Source: Shewanella marinintestina (GTDB taxonomy: Bacteria > Pseudomonadota > Gammaproteobacteria > Enterobacterales > Shewanellaceae). From it: a stretch of 64,000 nt of DNA. Shown here piece by piece: positions 1-8,410 of this stretch. Below the pieces are notes generated by a model. It was not told where the DNA came from, did not search any database, and saw nothing but the letters and a program-made list of their open reading frames with translations. Positions within the stretch are counted from its first letter, which is position 1, and each line of letters starts with the position of its first letter. Location: the NCBI RefSeq assembly GCF_023283845.1, contig NZ_JAKILC010000017.1:1-64000 (forward strand), in the 5' to 3' direction. The translations under genes were made by a program, and so were the position numbers.

Positions 1-101
1 TCGTCACCTCAGGAGCAAGCTCCCTTGTGTTACCGCTCGACTTGCATGTGTTAGGCCTGCCGCCAGCGTTCAATCTGAGCCATGATCAAACTCTTCAATT
101 A
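1..101 (-). rRNA. rrs: 16S ribosomal RNA, 5' end only (partial)
   Basis: The reverse complement reads AATTGAAGAGTTTGATCATG, then GGCTCAGATTGAACGCTGGC and the universal GGCGGCAGGCCTAACACATG, which is the conserved 5' end of bacterial 16S rRNA. The mature 5' end falls at about position 101 and the rest of the gene runs off the left edge. Its promoter and leader are at higher coordinates. Confidence 0.97.
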
Positions 102-310
102 AAGTTTTTTTGCTTCATCCACCTTACAAGTAAGGCTAAATCAGCGGCTCAACGAATTCTGTGATTTGTTTCCACTTTAAAAAGTGAAATCAAACTTTTT
201 TCATATTGCTATGAACACTCATTCATTAAGTAATTTTTTGATTGCCTCGTGAGAGACAATTTCGAATAACTTAATCTCTGTGAGTGTCCACACAGATTTG
301 CTTGTCATAT

Positions 311-322
311 TGTTAAAGAGCG
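311..322 (-). promoter_or_regulatory. boxA antitermination element of the rRNA leader
   Basis: The minus strand reads CGCTCTTTAACA, which differs from the enterobacterial boxA TGCTCTTTAACA only at the first base. In rRNA leaders boxA is bound as RNA by NusB-S10 to build the antitermination complex. It lies about 210 nt upstream of the 16S 5' end. Confidence 0.85.
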
Positions 323-408
323 TGCCACTTCTATCAAGGCCCAATCCGTTAGGAGAAGCCTTTCAAAATGGCGCCTTAGACGCTTAGGTCGTTTGGCTGA
401 GGAGGCGT

Positions 409-436
409 ATTCTACACTTCCCAGTGTCGGCGTCAA
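409..436 (-). promoter_or_regulatory. proximal rRNA promoter (P2-like)
   Basis: On the minus strand there is a -35 TTGACG (436-431), a 16-nt spacer and a -10 TAGAAT (414-409), followed by the GC-rich discriminator ACGCCTCC. A 16-bp spacer and GC-rich discriminator are typical of stringently controlled rRNA promoters. Start expected near 402. Confidence 0.8.
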
Positions 437-645
437 GCGCTTATTTTAAGAAGTTTTTCAAGCGATGATTCTTTGTTCAAGTCACATCTAATTGAGCTTC
501 TAAAGCGATTGTCACCCGAGGTCAATTTCCGTAGAAGTTAATCTCTAACTCTTTGTTAAAAGAGGTACTGATTACGCTGCAAGTCCCGTTCTATCTAAGC
601 TTTCGTTTAGCTAGTTGGCCTGCTGTGCCGTGTCAGTGGATGCGC

Positions 646-673
646 ATTATAGGGCGTTCTCGGATGAGCGCAA
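646..673 (-). promoter_or_regulatory. distal rRNA promoter (P1-like)
   Basis: On the minus strand a perfect -10 TATAAT (651-646) lies 16 nt from a weak -35 TTGCGC (673-668) and is followed by the GC-rich discriminator GCGCATCC. A/T tracts at about 685-720 could act as an UP element or Fis-binding region. The weak -35 with a consensus -10 suits an activator-dependent rRNA P1. Confidence 0.7.
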
Positions 674-825
674 GGGCCATTTTCAATAAAATTAGCTTTT
701 TCGAATCAAACGAATAGTTATTGCACAACATGTGCTTTTTAACAGCGAAACGGTCTTTTTAACGTAGGAGTCGCTGGTTATACAAGTCCCCCCTGTCAAT
801 AAGAGCTACATATAGCAAAACAAAA

Positions 826-858
826 ATGCCTCATAACTGAGTTATGAGGCATTACGTT
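826..858 (-). terminator. rho-independent terminator after gmhB
   Basis: Perfect 12-bp arms (826-837 and 841-852) enclose a 3-nt loop. On the minus strand the hairpin is followed by TTTTTGTTTTG, so it ends gmhB transcription. The other side is less T-rich. Confidence 0.85.
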
Positions 859-877
859 TTACAGCTTAACTTGCACA

Positions 878-1432
878 CTAGCCCTGATTAGCTAAATAGC
901 CAGGCACATCGGCAATTGAATCTAAAACAACTGTGGCAGCAGCGATAGCATCATCAGTCACCGTTTTGCCGGTTCTAACTAAAATACGAGTTGGCACACC
1001 AGCAGCTTCAGCCGCTAACATATCATCGCGTTTATCACCCACCATGACAGATTGAGATAAGTCTATTTTCAAAAATTGCGCTGCTGAATTGAGCATACCG
1101 GGCTTTGGCTTACGGCAATCGCAATCAATTTTGTATTCACCAATGCCTTTTTCAGCATGATGCGGACAATAATAGATCCCATCAAGCTCTACACCTTTGT
1201 CAACAAAGTTCCAATCCATCCACTCTGTCAGTGAATGAAATTGATCTTCGCTATACATTCCTCGAGCAATACCAGACTGGTTAGTCACGACAGCAAGCAT
1301 ATAGCCCATCTCTTTTAGAGATGAACACGCATCAAACACACCATCTATATATTCAAAATCATCAACCTGATGTACATAGCCGTGGTCTTGATTAATAACG
1401 CCATCTCTGTCTAAAAATACCGCTCGATTCAC
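878..1432 (-). CDS. gmhB: D-glycero-beta-D-manno-heptose 1,7-bisphosphate 7-phosphatase
   Basis: This HAD-superfamily phosphatase removes the C7 phosphate of heptose bisphosphate in ADP-heptose synthesis for LPS inner core, in the cytoplasm. The 184-residue length fits GmhB. The nucleophile motif DRDG places Asp8 and Asp10 at the active site; the TNQSGIARG segment (50-58) is HAD motif II; the zinc loop has Cys89, His91, Cys104 and Cys106, the pattern of E. coli GmhB; GDKRDD (132-137) is the metal-binding motif IV. The start is GTG, preceded by GAGAG at good spacing; a nearby ATG is out of frame. It is a single gene with its own terminator, next to the rRNA operon. Confidence 0.95.
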   Translation of the reverse strand: MNRAVFLDRDGVINQDHGYVHQVDDFEYIDGVFDACSSLKEMGYMLAVVTNQSGIARGMYSEDQFHSLTEWMDWNFVDKGVELDGIYYCPHHAEKGIGEYKIDCDCRKPKPGMLNSAAQFLKIDLSQSVMVGDKRDDMLAAEAAGVPTRILVRTGKTVTDDAIAAATVVLDSIADVPGYLANQG

Positions 1433-1594
1433 AATACATTCTCTCTAATATGCAATAGCTATTATTATTTCACTCCTTGCAACAAAATGCACCGTGAACT
1501 TGCTATAAAACGGTGAATATCGTGTAATGAATAAAATATACAACTTCCACAATCTGAGTTGTAGCTGATTCAATTAATCGCTAGGGATAATAAG

Positions 1595-2899
1595 ATGTCT
1601 AATATCTATCATCAAAGACGCTCTGAACTGCTTGAGCAGTTACCAAATGACAGTTTAGCCATCGTTGCAGGCTATCAGCAGAAAGTACGTAGCAAAAACA
1701 TCAAATACCATTTTAGACAAGATAATGACTTTCTCTACTTAACAGGGTTCGACGAGCCCGATGCTATCGCAATATTGGTTAAGGGCGATGTAAACCAATA
1801 CCTTTTATTTTGTCGACCTAAAGATCCCGCGCAGGAAGTAAGTTTTGGCGCCCGAGCAGGTGTTGAAGGGGCTGTAGCCATTCATGGTGCCGATAAAGCC
1901 TTTACCGTTGCCGAGTTCGAACAGACCTTACTGCTACTTCTACAACAAGTAAATACACTATATATAGGTGATGAACTTGGAAGGTTTTCATCACAACTCA
2001 TTAGCTGGGTAAACCAGCAAAGACATCATTGTTCGTTTGATACGCCTAAGCGCTTCACTTCAATAAAGCCTTTAGCTGAAGTGTTACACAGTAAGCGTGT
2101 AGTAAAGTCTAGGGACGAACTCGCTAAAATCCGTTCAGCGGTTTATGCATCTACAGCTGGACATAAGGCAGTTATGCAAGCTTGTAAACCCGGAATTAAT
2201 GAACGAGAACTCTCATCACTATTTGATTTCACTATCGCCAAACATGGCTGTAACGATGTCGCCTACCCTAGTATTGTCGCCGGTGGTAATAATGCCTGTT
2301 GTTTGCACTATGAGGAAAACTGCTGTGAATTAGTTAATGGTCAGATGCTACTCATCGATGCTGGCGGTGAATTTGAGTATTATGCGGCAGACATTACTCG
2401 CAGTTACCCGGTAAATGGCCGTTTCTCTCCGGAGCAAAAAGTCATTTATAAATTAGTGCTTAAAGCACTCGATCAAGCTATCGAAAAAGTTTGCCCAGGC
2501 GCAGCTTGGAACTCACTCTATGAGACCTGTATGCAAGTTATGGCAGAAGGGCTTAAAGAGCTCGGTCTCTTATCCGGTTCGATAGACGAAATCATGGAAA
2601 ATGAGTCTTATAAACGCTTTACCGTCCATAAAACCGGTCATTGGTTAGGAATGGATGTCCATGATGTCGGCCCTTATCACAACAATAAAGGTCAATTTCG
2701 GACATTAGAACCAAACATGGTATTTACTATTGAGCCAGGGATCTATATTCCACTTGATGCGACAGATGTTCCCGAGGCTTATCGTGGCATGGGGATCCGC
2801 ATTGAGGACGATATTTTAGTCACACACAATGGATATGAAAACCTATCAGTTGATGTACCAAGAAGCATAGAAGAGATCGAAGCGTTTATGGCAAACTAG
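1595..2899 (+). CDS. Xaa-Pro aminopeptidase (peptidase M24, PepP family)
   Basis: This predicted cytoplasmic metallopeptidase removes an N-terminal residue that precedes proline. The 434-residue protein has an aminopeptidase P N-terminal domain (about 1-140) and a pita-bread M24 domain (about 175-430). The dimanganese ligands are visible as Asp255, Asp266, His349, Glu380 and Glu404, at the same relative places as in E. coli PepP; the HKTGHWLGMDVHDVG segment carries the substrate His residues. It stands alone, away from ubiH, the usual partner of pepP, so it may be a second paralogue; no symbol is given. Its closeness to hydroxyproline catabolism is suggestive because imino-acid peptides would feed that pathway, but this is inference. 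Confidence 0.9.
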   Translation: MSNIYHQRRSELLEQLPNDSLAIVAGYQQKVRSKNIKYHFRQDNDFLYLTGFDEPDAIAILVKGDVNQYLLFCRPKDPAQEVSFGARAGVEGAVAIHGADKAFTVAEFEQTLLLLLQQVNTLYIGDELGRFSSQLISWVNQQRHHCSFDTPKRFTSIKPLAEVLHSKRVVKSRDELAKIRSAVYASTAGHKAVMQACKPGINERELSSLFDFTIAKHGCNDVAYPSIVAGGNNACCLHYEENCCELVNGQMLLIDAGGEFEYYAADITRSYPVNGRFSPEQKVIYKLVLKALDQAIEKVCPGAAWNSLYETCMQVMAEGLKELGLLSGSIDEIMENESYKRFTVHKTGHWLGMDVHDVGPYHNNKGQFRTLEPNMVFTIEPGIYIPLDATDVPEAYRGMGIRIEDDILVTHNGYENLSVDVPRSIEEIEAFMAN

Positions 2900-2930
2900 G
2901 ATTAATTTAACAAAGTCAGGGATGATAAGT

Positions 2931-3077
2931 ATGAACACGCTACAAAAGCTAATTATTGGCGAGAGCACGATATTAATCGCCTTTCTGCTCTTTATAGGCT
3001 CATATTGGCATAGTGCTTTGCACTTTATCGTAACTATTGCCTTATATAAGGCACTCAGATTACAAAATTCAGTGTAA
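2931..3077 (+). CDS. small hydrophobic protein, 48 residues
   Basis: The frame encodes MNTLQKLIIG at the start and ends ALRLQNSV. It has two hydrophobic stretches (about residues 13-24 and 28-38) broken by SYWHS, so it could be a short one- or two-helix membrane peptide. An AGGGA ribosome-binding site lies 8 nt upstream. An in-frame ATG at 2922 is a worse start because it sits inside that site. It follows the aminopeptidase by 31 nt and is followed by a terminator, so the two are probably co-transcribed. No family was recognised. Confidence 0.5.
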   Translation: MNTLQKLIIGESTILIAFLLFIGSYWHSALHFIVTIALYKALRLQNSV

Positions 3078-3114
3078 TCGCTTTTAAATGTTCACCAAAA
3101 CTAACTCGATATAT

Positions 3115-3142
3115 AAAGGGGCGTAAATTACGCCCCTTTTGC
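3115..3142. terminator. bidirectional rho-independent terminator
   Basis: Arms AAAGGGGCGTAA and TTACGCCCCTTT (3115-3139) are perfect, flanked by T on the plus side and A/T on the minus side. It lies between the converging small-protein gene and the DUF3016 gene and can serve both. Confidence 0.85.
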
Positions 3143-3155
3143 CATGCAGAGACAG

Positions 3156-3698
3156 TCAATTAGCTAATATAGGCTCTATGTTTTTTTTAAACCAATCTGT
3201 CAGTAAGTCAGCCTCGTAAGGAAAAGGGTCATTACCAACCTGCTGAATTCCCATTAAGTAACCCATATCTTTAAGCTTTTCACTACCAGAGCTAATCACA
3301 TTACCATTGTCAGTCAATGTGTACTCAAAAGCGATCTTAGGCGGATATAAGTCACTAACGATTCGAACTTCATCTGCAGTTCCACCAAATGTAGGTTGTA
3401 AATCCCCCGCTAAATCAACATTAGTAACGATTAGCTCAAGTTTTTGTTGTGCCGATAAATGCTTATTAGCTAATTTAGCCAGCTCTTTGGTCAACTGGAT
3501 AAATAAGTATTCTTCAAATTTAGACTGCACACCAATTGTCGCTTCAACATCACTAAAGTCAGCCGGGTTTTGCCACATAATCGAAACCCTGCCATCCTCC
3601 GTCAGCAAATTTTCAGAGGTAGATTGCTCATTATTTTGAGCACAGCCACTTATAAATAGTGGTGTAGCGATTGTCATAAATAAAAGAAAATTTTTCAT
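3156..3698 (-). CDS. DUF3016 family lipoprotein
   Basis: The product starts MKNFLLFMTIATPLFISGCA, a lipoprotein signal peptide with lipobox ISGC. I chose this ATG, not the one seven codons upstream, because GGAG sits 5 nt before it and the signal peptide then has normal length (180 residues). The mature part has the DUF3016 hallmarks: a WQNPADFSDV-like opening, a conserved TNVDLAGD segment, and LKDMGY followed by W-F near the end. The function of DUF3016 is unknown; membrane anchoring is predicted. It is the last gene on the minus arm of the hydroxyproline region but 72 nt beyond the FAD enzyme, so membership of that operon is uncertain. Confidence 0.8.
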   Translation of the reverse strand: MKNFLLFMTIATPLFISGCAQNNEQSTSENLLTEDGRVSIMWQNPADFSDVEATIGVQSKFEEYLFIQLTKELAKLANKHLSAQQKLELIVTNVDLAGDLQPTFGGTADEVRIVSDLYPPKIAFEYTLTDNGNVISSGSEKLKDMGYLMGIQQVGNDPFPYEADLLTDWFKKNIEPILAN

Positions 3699-3769
3699 AA
3701 TGGCTCCGTTATATTTCACTCTTTATATTTATAACGCAGATCTCTAATTTTGCTAACCTTCATTTATGA

Positions 3770-5101
3770 CTAATTAAACCTGTCAATGCGATAAGGTCCT
3801 AAATCTATGGTTGTTTGTTCCCCTAACACCTCTTGACGTAAAAGTTTTGCCGTAATAGCAGACCAAGTTAAGCCAAGATGTTGGTGCCCAAATGAGAAAA
3901 ATACATTAGCTTGTTTTTGACTGCGACCAAGTATAGGTAGGCTATCTGGTAATGATGGTCGAAACCCCATCCATCGAATACCGTCACTGGCGGATGCAAT
4001 TGCAAACAAATCGGGCAGCAATGCTTTAGCATGAGGAAATAAACAATCTGCTCTGGCATCAACCAAAGGAGCTTGTAAACCTCCAAACTCTACAGTTCCA
4101 GCTAATCGCGTTCCATCGCTCATTGGAGTAACAATAAACTTGCGATTATAGGAAGCAACAGGTCTAGATAAACAACTTTTTTGTGGCATCATCAAGTGGT
4201 AGCCTCGCTCTGTTTCCAGTGGTATCGAATAACCTAGTTGTTTAGCAATAGGTTTTGACCACGCCCCCGCTGCAATAACCAACCTATCAGTGTTTTTGCT
4301 AATACCAGACTTCATTTGCAACTGTATATTTGAACTTTTTTCGCTCGTATAAACTTCAATAACCTCCTCAATAATTAAGTTTCCGCCTAACGCTTTAAAT
4401 TTTGCCTCAAATGCTTGGCATAAACGATATGGATCGCTTGTATGGCCAACTTGAGTAAAATATAAGCCATTAGTGATATGTTGACTTAATGAGGGCTCTA
4501 ACGCCCTCACTTGTTCGCCACTAAATAGCTGAACCTCTATATCAGCGTCCGCATATGCTTGGTACTCTTTTTCAACCTCTTCTATTGGCGTCCCCTCAAA
4601 TACTAACAGGCTACCATTCATCACTAATAAATCTTCGCAACCACAAAAGCTTGCTAAAGATTTCATAGCTGCAATAGCATCTTGATTGAGTACTTTAATA
4701 GCACGACTATTTTTAGATCTGCGTGAAGGCAGCATATTTTGCAAAAAACGCATAAACCAAGGTAATGCTTTTAAAAAATACTGCGGCTGTATCCGAAAAG
4801 GCCCTAAGGGATCCATTAACATTCCAGGTAGCTTTGGCAGCATTGTCGCGTCGGCTAACGGAAAAACTTGTTCGGTAGCAAAATGCCCTGCATTGCCTTT
4901 AGACGCGCCTGTACCCGCGCCTTCTTTATCAATCACTGTGACATTAAAACCTTCGCGTTGCAGCTCAATTGCCGCAGCTAATCCAACTATACCAGCACCT
5001 ACAATAGTTAGATTACCTAAGTGCTGTTGGCGATTACTTTGATGACACTCTCTTTCACCATTCGTCAAAGTTTGAGTCGCCTTATCACTACGACTAATCA
5101 T
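3770..5101 (-). CDS. FAD-dependent D-amino-acid dehydrogenase, probable D-hydroxyproline dehydrogenase
   Basis: This is a DadA-like flavoprotein of the DAO family. An N-terminal dinucleotide-binding fold (GAGIVGLAAAIE from about residue 35, then VIDKEG) binds FAD. A C-terminal segment with MGFRPSLPDSLPILG and HQHLGLTWS is the second FAD contact of this family. In hydroxyproline pathways such enzymes oxidise cis-4-hydroxy-D-proline to 1-pyrroline-4-hydroxy-2-carboxylate. It lies 70 nt downstream of the trans-3-hydroxyproline dehydratase and opposite the epimerase and deaminase, which supports that substrate. A GGAG lies 8 nt before the ATG. The 30-residue polar N-terminal extension before the Rossmann fold is unusual; a start nearer the fold cannot be excluded. 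General D-amino-acid activity is the alternative. Confidence 0.85.
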   Translation of the reverse strand: MISRSDKATQTLTNGERECHQSNRQQHLGNLTIVGAGIVGLAAAIELQREGFNVTVIDKEGAGTGASKGNAGHFATEQVFPLADATMLPKLPGMLMDPLGPFRIQPQYFLKALPWFMRFLQNMLPSRRSKNSRAIKVLNQDAIAAMKSLASFCGCEDLLVMNGSLLVFEGTPIEEVEKEYQAYADADIEVQLFSGEQVRALEPSLSQHITNGLYFTQVGHTSDPYRLCQAFEAKFKALGGNLIIEEVIEVYTSEKSSNIQLQMKSGISKNTDRLVIAAGAWSKPIAKQLGYSIPLETERGYHLMMPQKSCLSRPVASYNRKFIVTPMSDGTRLAGTVEFGGLQAPLVDARADCLFPHAKALLPDLFAIASASDGIRWMGFRPSLPDSLPILGRSQKQANVFFSFGHQHLGLTWSAITAKLLRQEVLGEQTTIDLGPYRIDRFN

Positions 5102-5171
5102 ATCCTTGTCTCCAATTCAGATGCTTTCTCTATGGTGTTTTTTATAACATTACATAATAAAGTTCACGGGT

Positions 5172-6212
5172 TTAGCGCAACATAAAACCTTGCTGAAATA
5201 CATCATCTGGATCGAGTAAAAACAGATGTTTGCCTGTAATATAAGAGCGACCGGAAACTTCAGGGATCACCGCAGCCTTACCATAGAAGTCAGTCTCAGT
5301 TCTCGCAGTAACAATCATGCGTCCATCGACAATGCTCTCAATCATCAAAGGAGTATTTAACGCTACCTCCCCCCTTGCATGTAATAAAGCGATCCGCGCA
5401 GAAACGCCTGTACCAGTGGGCGAACGGTCAACTTCACCATCGGCGAAAATACATACATGGCGAGAATGAGCTTCAGGATTGGTGACTTTTTTAGAGGTAA
5501 AAATAACGCCATATAAGAAGCTCAAATCGTCTTCTAAAGGATGCTTTAAAGTATGAGTTTTGATGATGCTTTGCTTTATTCGACGACCTAAATCAATTAA
5601 CTGCGCCACATTGTCCTGTCCGCAATTAATTTTATAATAATCTGCATCAACATAAGCATAATAAGCGCCGCCAAAGCCTATGTCATAGTTAACCTCACGA
5701 AAACCTTCGACGTTAACGCTGCAATTTAACCCATCTGCCCAAGAATCGACATTTTCAAAACTAGCATGGATTTTACCTAAAGCATCACGATGCGCTTTAG
5801 CAGTTATAAGCCCTGCTGGAGAATCAATTTTTATCACTCGTGGCGTATCATGCAACTCGATAGTGGCAGTTTCACACATGACTTTTACCAGAGCCAATAT
5901 GCCATGACCACACATGCTGCTATAACCTTCATTATGTAAAAACAGCACGCCGAAATCCGCTGACTCACTAACAGGCTCAGTTATGAGTGCCCCATACATA
6001 TCAGCATGCCCTCTAGGCTCATGCATTAATAGCTTACGATAAACGTCCAAATTCTCTAGCACGTACTGACGCTTTTCTAAAATAGTGGCCCCTTTTATCT
6101 CTGGATAACCAGAGACAATAATTCTCAACGGCTCGCCTTCTGTGTGCGCATCTATAGTCATGAACTCTTTAAAATGAGCAGCCAATTCATGACTAATTGT
6201 GATCGAATGCAT
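5172..6212 (-). CDS. trans-3-hydroxy-L-proline dehydratase (proline racemase superfamily, Cys/Thr type)
   Basis: The 346-residue protein has the proline racemase fold. The first catalytic site is intact (SSMCGHG, Cys101), but the second reads DRSPTGTG, so Thr266 replaces the second cysteine. In this superfamily the Cys/Thr pair marks trans-3-hydroxy-L-proline dehydratase, which yields 1-pyrroline-2-carboxylate, whereas Cys/Cys enzymes racemise or epimerise. It is first in the minus arm, 178 nt from the divergent deaminase gene across the putative operators. GGAG lies 10 nt before the ATG; Met18 (MTIDAHTEGE) is an alternative start. A reductase turning the product into L-proline was not found in the window. 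Confidence 0.85.
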   Translation of the reverse strand: MHSITISHELAAHFKEFMTIDAHTEGEPLRIIVSGYPEIKGATILEKRQYVLENLDVYRKLLMHEPRGHADMYGALITEPVSESADFGVLFLHNEGYSSMCGHGILALVKVMCETATIELHDTPRVIKIDSPAGLITAKAHRDALGKIHASFENVDSWADGLNCSVNVEGFREVNYDIGFGGAYYAYVDADYYKINCGQDNVAQLIDLGRRIKQSIIKTHTLKHPLEDDLSFLYGVIFTSKKVTNPEAHSRHVCIFADGEVDRSPTGTGVSARIALLHARGEVALNTPLMIESIVDGRMIVTARTETDFYGKAAVIPEVSGRSYITGKHLFLLDPDDVFQQGFMLR

Positions 6213-6242
6213 ATTTTTATTGCTCCAATTTAATTATTTGGA

Positions 6243-6256
6243 TATTGTATACAATA
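6243..6256. promoter_or_regulatory. putative GntR/FCD operator, copy 1
   Basis: The perfect palindrome TATTGTATACAATA lies 31 nt upstream of the dehydratase start. TTGTATACAA-type palindromes are known operators of GntR regulators with FCD domains (for example MatR-like proteins), and such a regulator is encoded at 10318. Binding by that protein is inferred. Confidence 0.55.
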
Positions 6257-6327
6257 ATTCCTGTGGTTTTAGTAGCATTATTTCAAATACATTCCGTAAA
6301 CAAATAGGTTTCAATTTGAAAACATGC

Positions 6328-6342
6328 GTATACAATATACGA
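6328..6342. promoter_or_regulatory. putative GntR/FCD operator, copy 2
   Basis: CGTATACAATATACG-like sequence sharing the 10-bp core GTATACAATA with copy 1, about 85 bp away (eight helical turns) in the same divergent promoter region. It is 47 nt before the deaminase start. A TTGAAA at 6316-6321 could be part of a plus-strand promoter that this site overlaps. Confidence 0.5.
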
Positions 6343-6389
6343 ATCCACATATAACTCCAAACGCTACATAGCAGTAATAGAGGCTTAAT

Positions 6390-7304
6390 ATGAACGTAAA
6401 TTGGCAAGGTGTTTTTCCAGCGATCTCTACACAGTTTAACCAAGATGGTTCTATCAACTACGAGTCAAATGCCCGTATGTTGGAAGATCTGATCAGAGAC
6501 GGTATCGACGGGATTATTGCGTTAGGCACTATCGGCGAGAATGCCTCACTTAGCCCAGAAGAAAAACGTGAGTTTATCAAGCACACTGTCGACACTGTTA
6601 AAGGACGGATCTTGGTTCTTTCTGGCTGTACAGAAAACACAGCAGAAGCAGCTTCTCTTTACGCTCAAGATATTGAAGAGCTGGGCGTTGATGGTCTAAT
6701 GCTTCTTCCAGCGATGGTTTACCGTGGTACAGATCGTGAGGTTGTCACTCATTATCAAACTGTCGCACGCTCAACGAAACTGCCTATTATGATCTACAAC
6801 AATCCTGTTAGTTATGGCGTCGATATCAATCTCGAAATGACAGCGATTCTTGCAGAAGAAGACAATATTGTAGCTATCAAAGAATCGACAACTGATACCC
6901 GTCGACTAACAGAATTACAAAGCCGATTTGGCGAACGCTTTAACATTCTTTGTGGTGTTGACGATATTGCTCTAGAAAGCTTATTACTCGGTGCCACCGG
7001 TTGGATCTCAGGCCTAACAAACGTGTTCCCCCGTGAATCTGTAACACTTTACAAGCTTGCCCGTGCTGGTCGTATTGAAGAAGCTCGCGAGATCTATCGC
7101 TGGTTTATGCCTTTATTACGCCTAGACACGATTCCAACATTAGTTCAATGCATCAAATTTGCAGAGCAAATCGTTGGCCGTGGTAGCGAAAATGTACGCT
7201 TACCGCGTTTACCTCTTATCGACGAAGAGCGTGTATACGTTGAACAAGTTATTGCTCAGGCACTAGCAACACGTATTAATCTCGATAAATACAACATCGA
7301 CTAA
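6390..7304 (+). CDS. DapA-family lyase, probable 1-pyrroline-4-hydroxy-2-carboxylate deaminase
   Basis: This 304-residue TIM-barrel protein of the dihydrodipicolinate synthase/N-acetylneuraminate lyase family has Tyr136 (MIYNNP) and the Schiff-base Lys164 (VAIKES), plus a GTIGE loop at 46-50 in place of the GTTGE of true DapA. In hydroxyproline pathways such an enzyme deaminates 1-pyrroline-4-hydroxy-2-carboxylate to 2-oxoglutarate semialdehyde. The genes that follow (epimerase, semialdehyde dehydrogenase) supply the steps before and after it. GAGG lies 6-7 nt before the ATG. It is the first gene of the plus arm. A housekeeping DapA role is unlikely in this context. Confidence 0.88.
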   Translation: MNVNWQGVFPAISTQFNQDGSINYESNARMLEDLIRDGIDGIIALGTIGENASLSPEEKREFIKHTVDTVKGRILVLSGCTENTAEAASLYAQDIEELGVDGLMLLPAMVYRGTDREVVTHYQTVARSTKLPIMIYNNPVSYGVDINLEMTAILAEEDNIVAIKESTTDTRRLTELQSRFGERFNILCGVDDIALESLLLGATGWISGLTNVFPRESVTLYKLARAGRIEEAREIYRWFMPLLRLDTIPTLVQCIKFAEQIVGRGSENVRLPRLPLIDEERVYVEQVIAQALATRINLDKYNID

Positions 7305-7325
7305 AAAGACCCAAAACCTCCAAGT

Positions 7326-7353
7326 CAGCCGTTTAATACTAATTAAGCGGCTG
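7326..7353 (+). other. intercistronic hairpin between deaminase and epimerase genes
   Basis: Arms CAGCCGTTTAAT and ATTAAGCGGCTG enclose a 4-nt loop, with one G-T pair. No T-run follows, so it looks like an mRNA-stabilising or processing element and not a full terminator. Confidence 0.6.
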
Positions 7354-7392
7354 AGTGTGCTAACTAAAACAATAAACCATGGAGTGGATTAC

Positions 7393-8394
7393 ATGCTGAA
7401 AGGCACTTTTTTTTGTGTTGACGCCCATACCTGTGGCAATCCTGTAAGACTCGTGACAAGTGGCCACCCTAACCTACGTGGCAAAACGATGAGCGAAAAA
7501 CGCCAGCACTTTCTGCAAGAATTTGATTGGGTACGTAAAGCATTAATGTTTGAGCCTCGCGGCCACGATATGATGTCAGGCGCATTCCTCTACCCTCCTT
7601 GCTCAAATAACGCAGACGCATCAATTTTATTTATCGAAACCAGTGGCTGTTTGCCGATGTGCGGTCACGGCACAATAGGCACGATTACCGCAGCAATTGA
7701 GTCAGGCTTACTCATTGCTAAAGCGCCAGGTAAGCTGATAATTGATGTCCCTGCGGGGCAGATCAATATCGACTATCAGCAAACAGGTGGAAAAGTGGAC
7801 TGGGTTAAAATTTATAATGTTGCGGCCTATTTAGCCCATCAAGACCAAATTTTAGATATCCCAGGTTTAGGTGTACTCAAAGTCGATGTGTCCTATGGTG
7901 GCAATTATTATGTCATTGTTGATCCACAAGAGAACTTTCCCGGGCTACGACACTGGAGCGCTGGTGACATATTAAAGTGGAGCCCAATAGTTAGAAAGGT
8001 TGCCCAAGAGCAACTCACTTGCATTCATCCGGATGATCCAACCGTAAATGGCGTTAGCCATGTACTTTGGACCGGCGACACCATTAATGACGAGTCCAAT
8101 GGCGCCAATGCTGTATTTTATGGTGACAAAGCCATTGACCGTTCGCCATGCGGAACTGGTACCAGTGCTCGAATGGCACAGTTATTTACCAAGGGATTGT
8201 TGCACGTCGGCGATGAATATACCCATGAAAGTATTATTGGCAGTCAGTTTATTGGCCGAGTTGAAGCAGTAACGACAGTAGGTCCCCACCAAGCAATTAT
8301 GCCAAGCATAAAGGGCTGGGCAAGGATCATAGGTAAAAATGCCATTACTGTTGATGATTCAGATCCTTATGCATACGGATTCCAAGTTGTTTAA
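7393..8394 (+). CDS. 4-hydroxyproline 2-epimerase (proline racemase superfamily, Cys/Cys type)
   Basis: The 333-residue protein has both catalytic cysteines: Cys90 in LPMCGHG and Cys253 in DRSPCGTGTSAR. It should interconvert trans-4-hydroxy-L-proline and cis-4-hydroxy-D-proline, the first step of catabolism. The ATG at 7393 is preceded by GGAG with 8 nt spacing; the frame stays open back to a GTG at 7357, which would add 12 residues that no family member needs. The length matches known epimerases. The next gene is the semialdehyde dehydrogenase, 41 nt away. Proline racemase activity is the alternative, but the pathway context favours hydroxyproline. Confidence 0.9.
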   Translation: MLKGTFFCVDAHTCGNPVRLVTSGHPNLRGKTMSEKRQHFLQEFDWVRKALMFEPRGHDMMSGAFLYPPCSNNADASILFIETSGCLPMCGHGTIGTITAAIESGLLIAKAPGKLIIDVPAGQINIDYQQTGGKVDWVKIYNVAAYLAHQDQILDIPGLGVLKVDVSYGGNYYVIVDPQENFPGLRHWSAGDILKWSPIVRKVAQEQLTCIHPDDPTVNGVSHVLWTGDTINDESNGANAVFYGDKAIDRSPCGTGTSARMAQLFTKGLLHVGDEYTHESIIGSQFIGRVEAVTTVGPHQAIMPSIKGWARIIGKNAITVDDSDPYAYGFQVV

Positions 8395-8410
8395 CCGGAT
8401 AATTTCTTAA

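Larger units (their letters stand above)
102..645 (-). other. rRNA operon leader region
   Basis: This stretch lies between the distal rRNA promoter and the 16S 5' end and has no plausible ORF. It holds a boxA antitermination element and a second promoter, both listed separately. The 5' half of the RNase III processing stem that normally surrounds 16S is expected near 102-300, but its partner lies outside the window. Confidence 0.8.
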
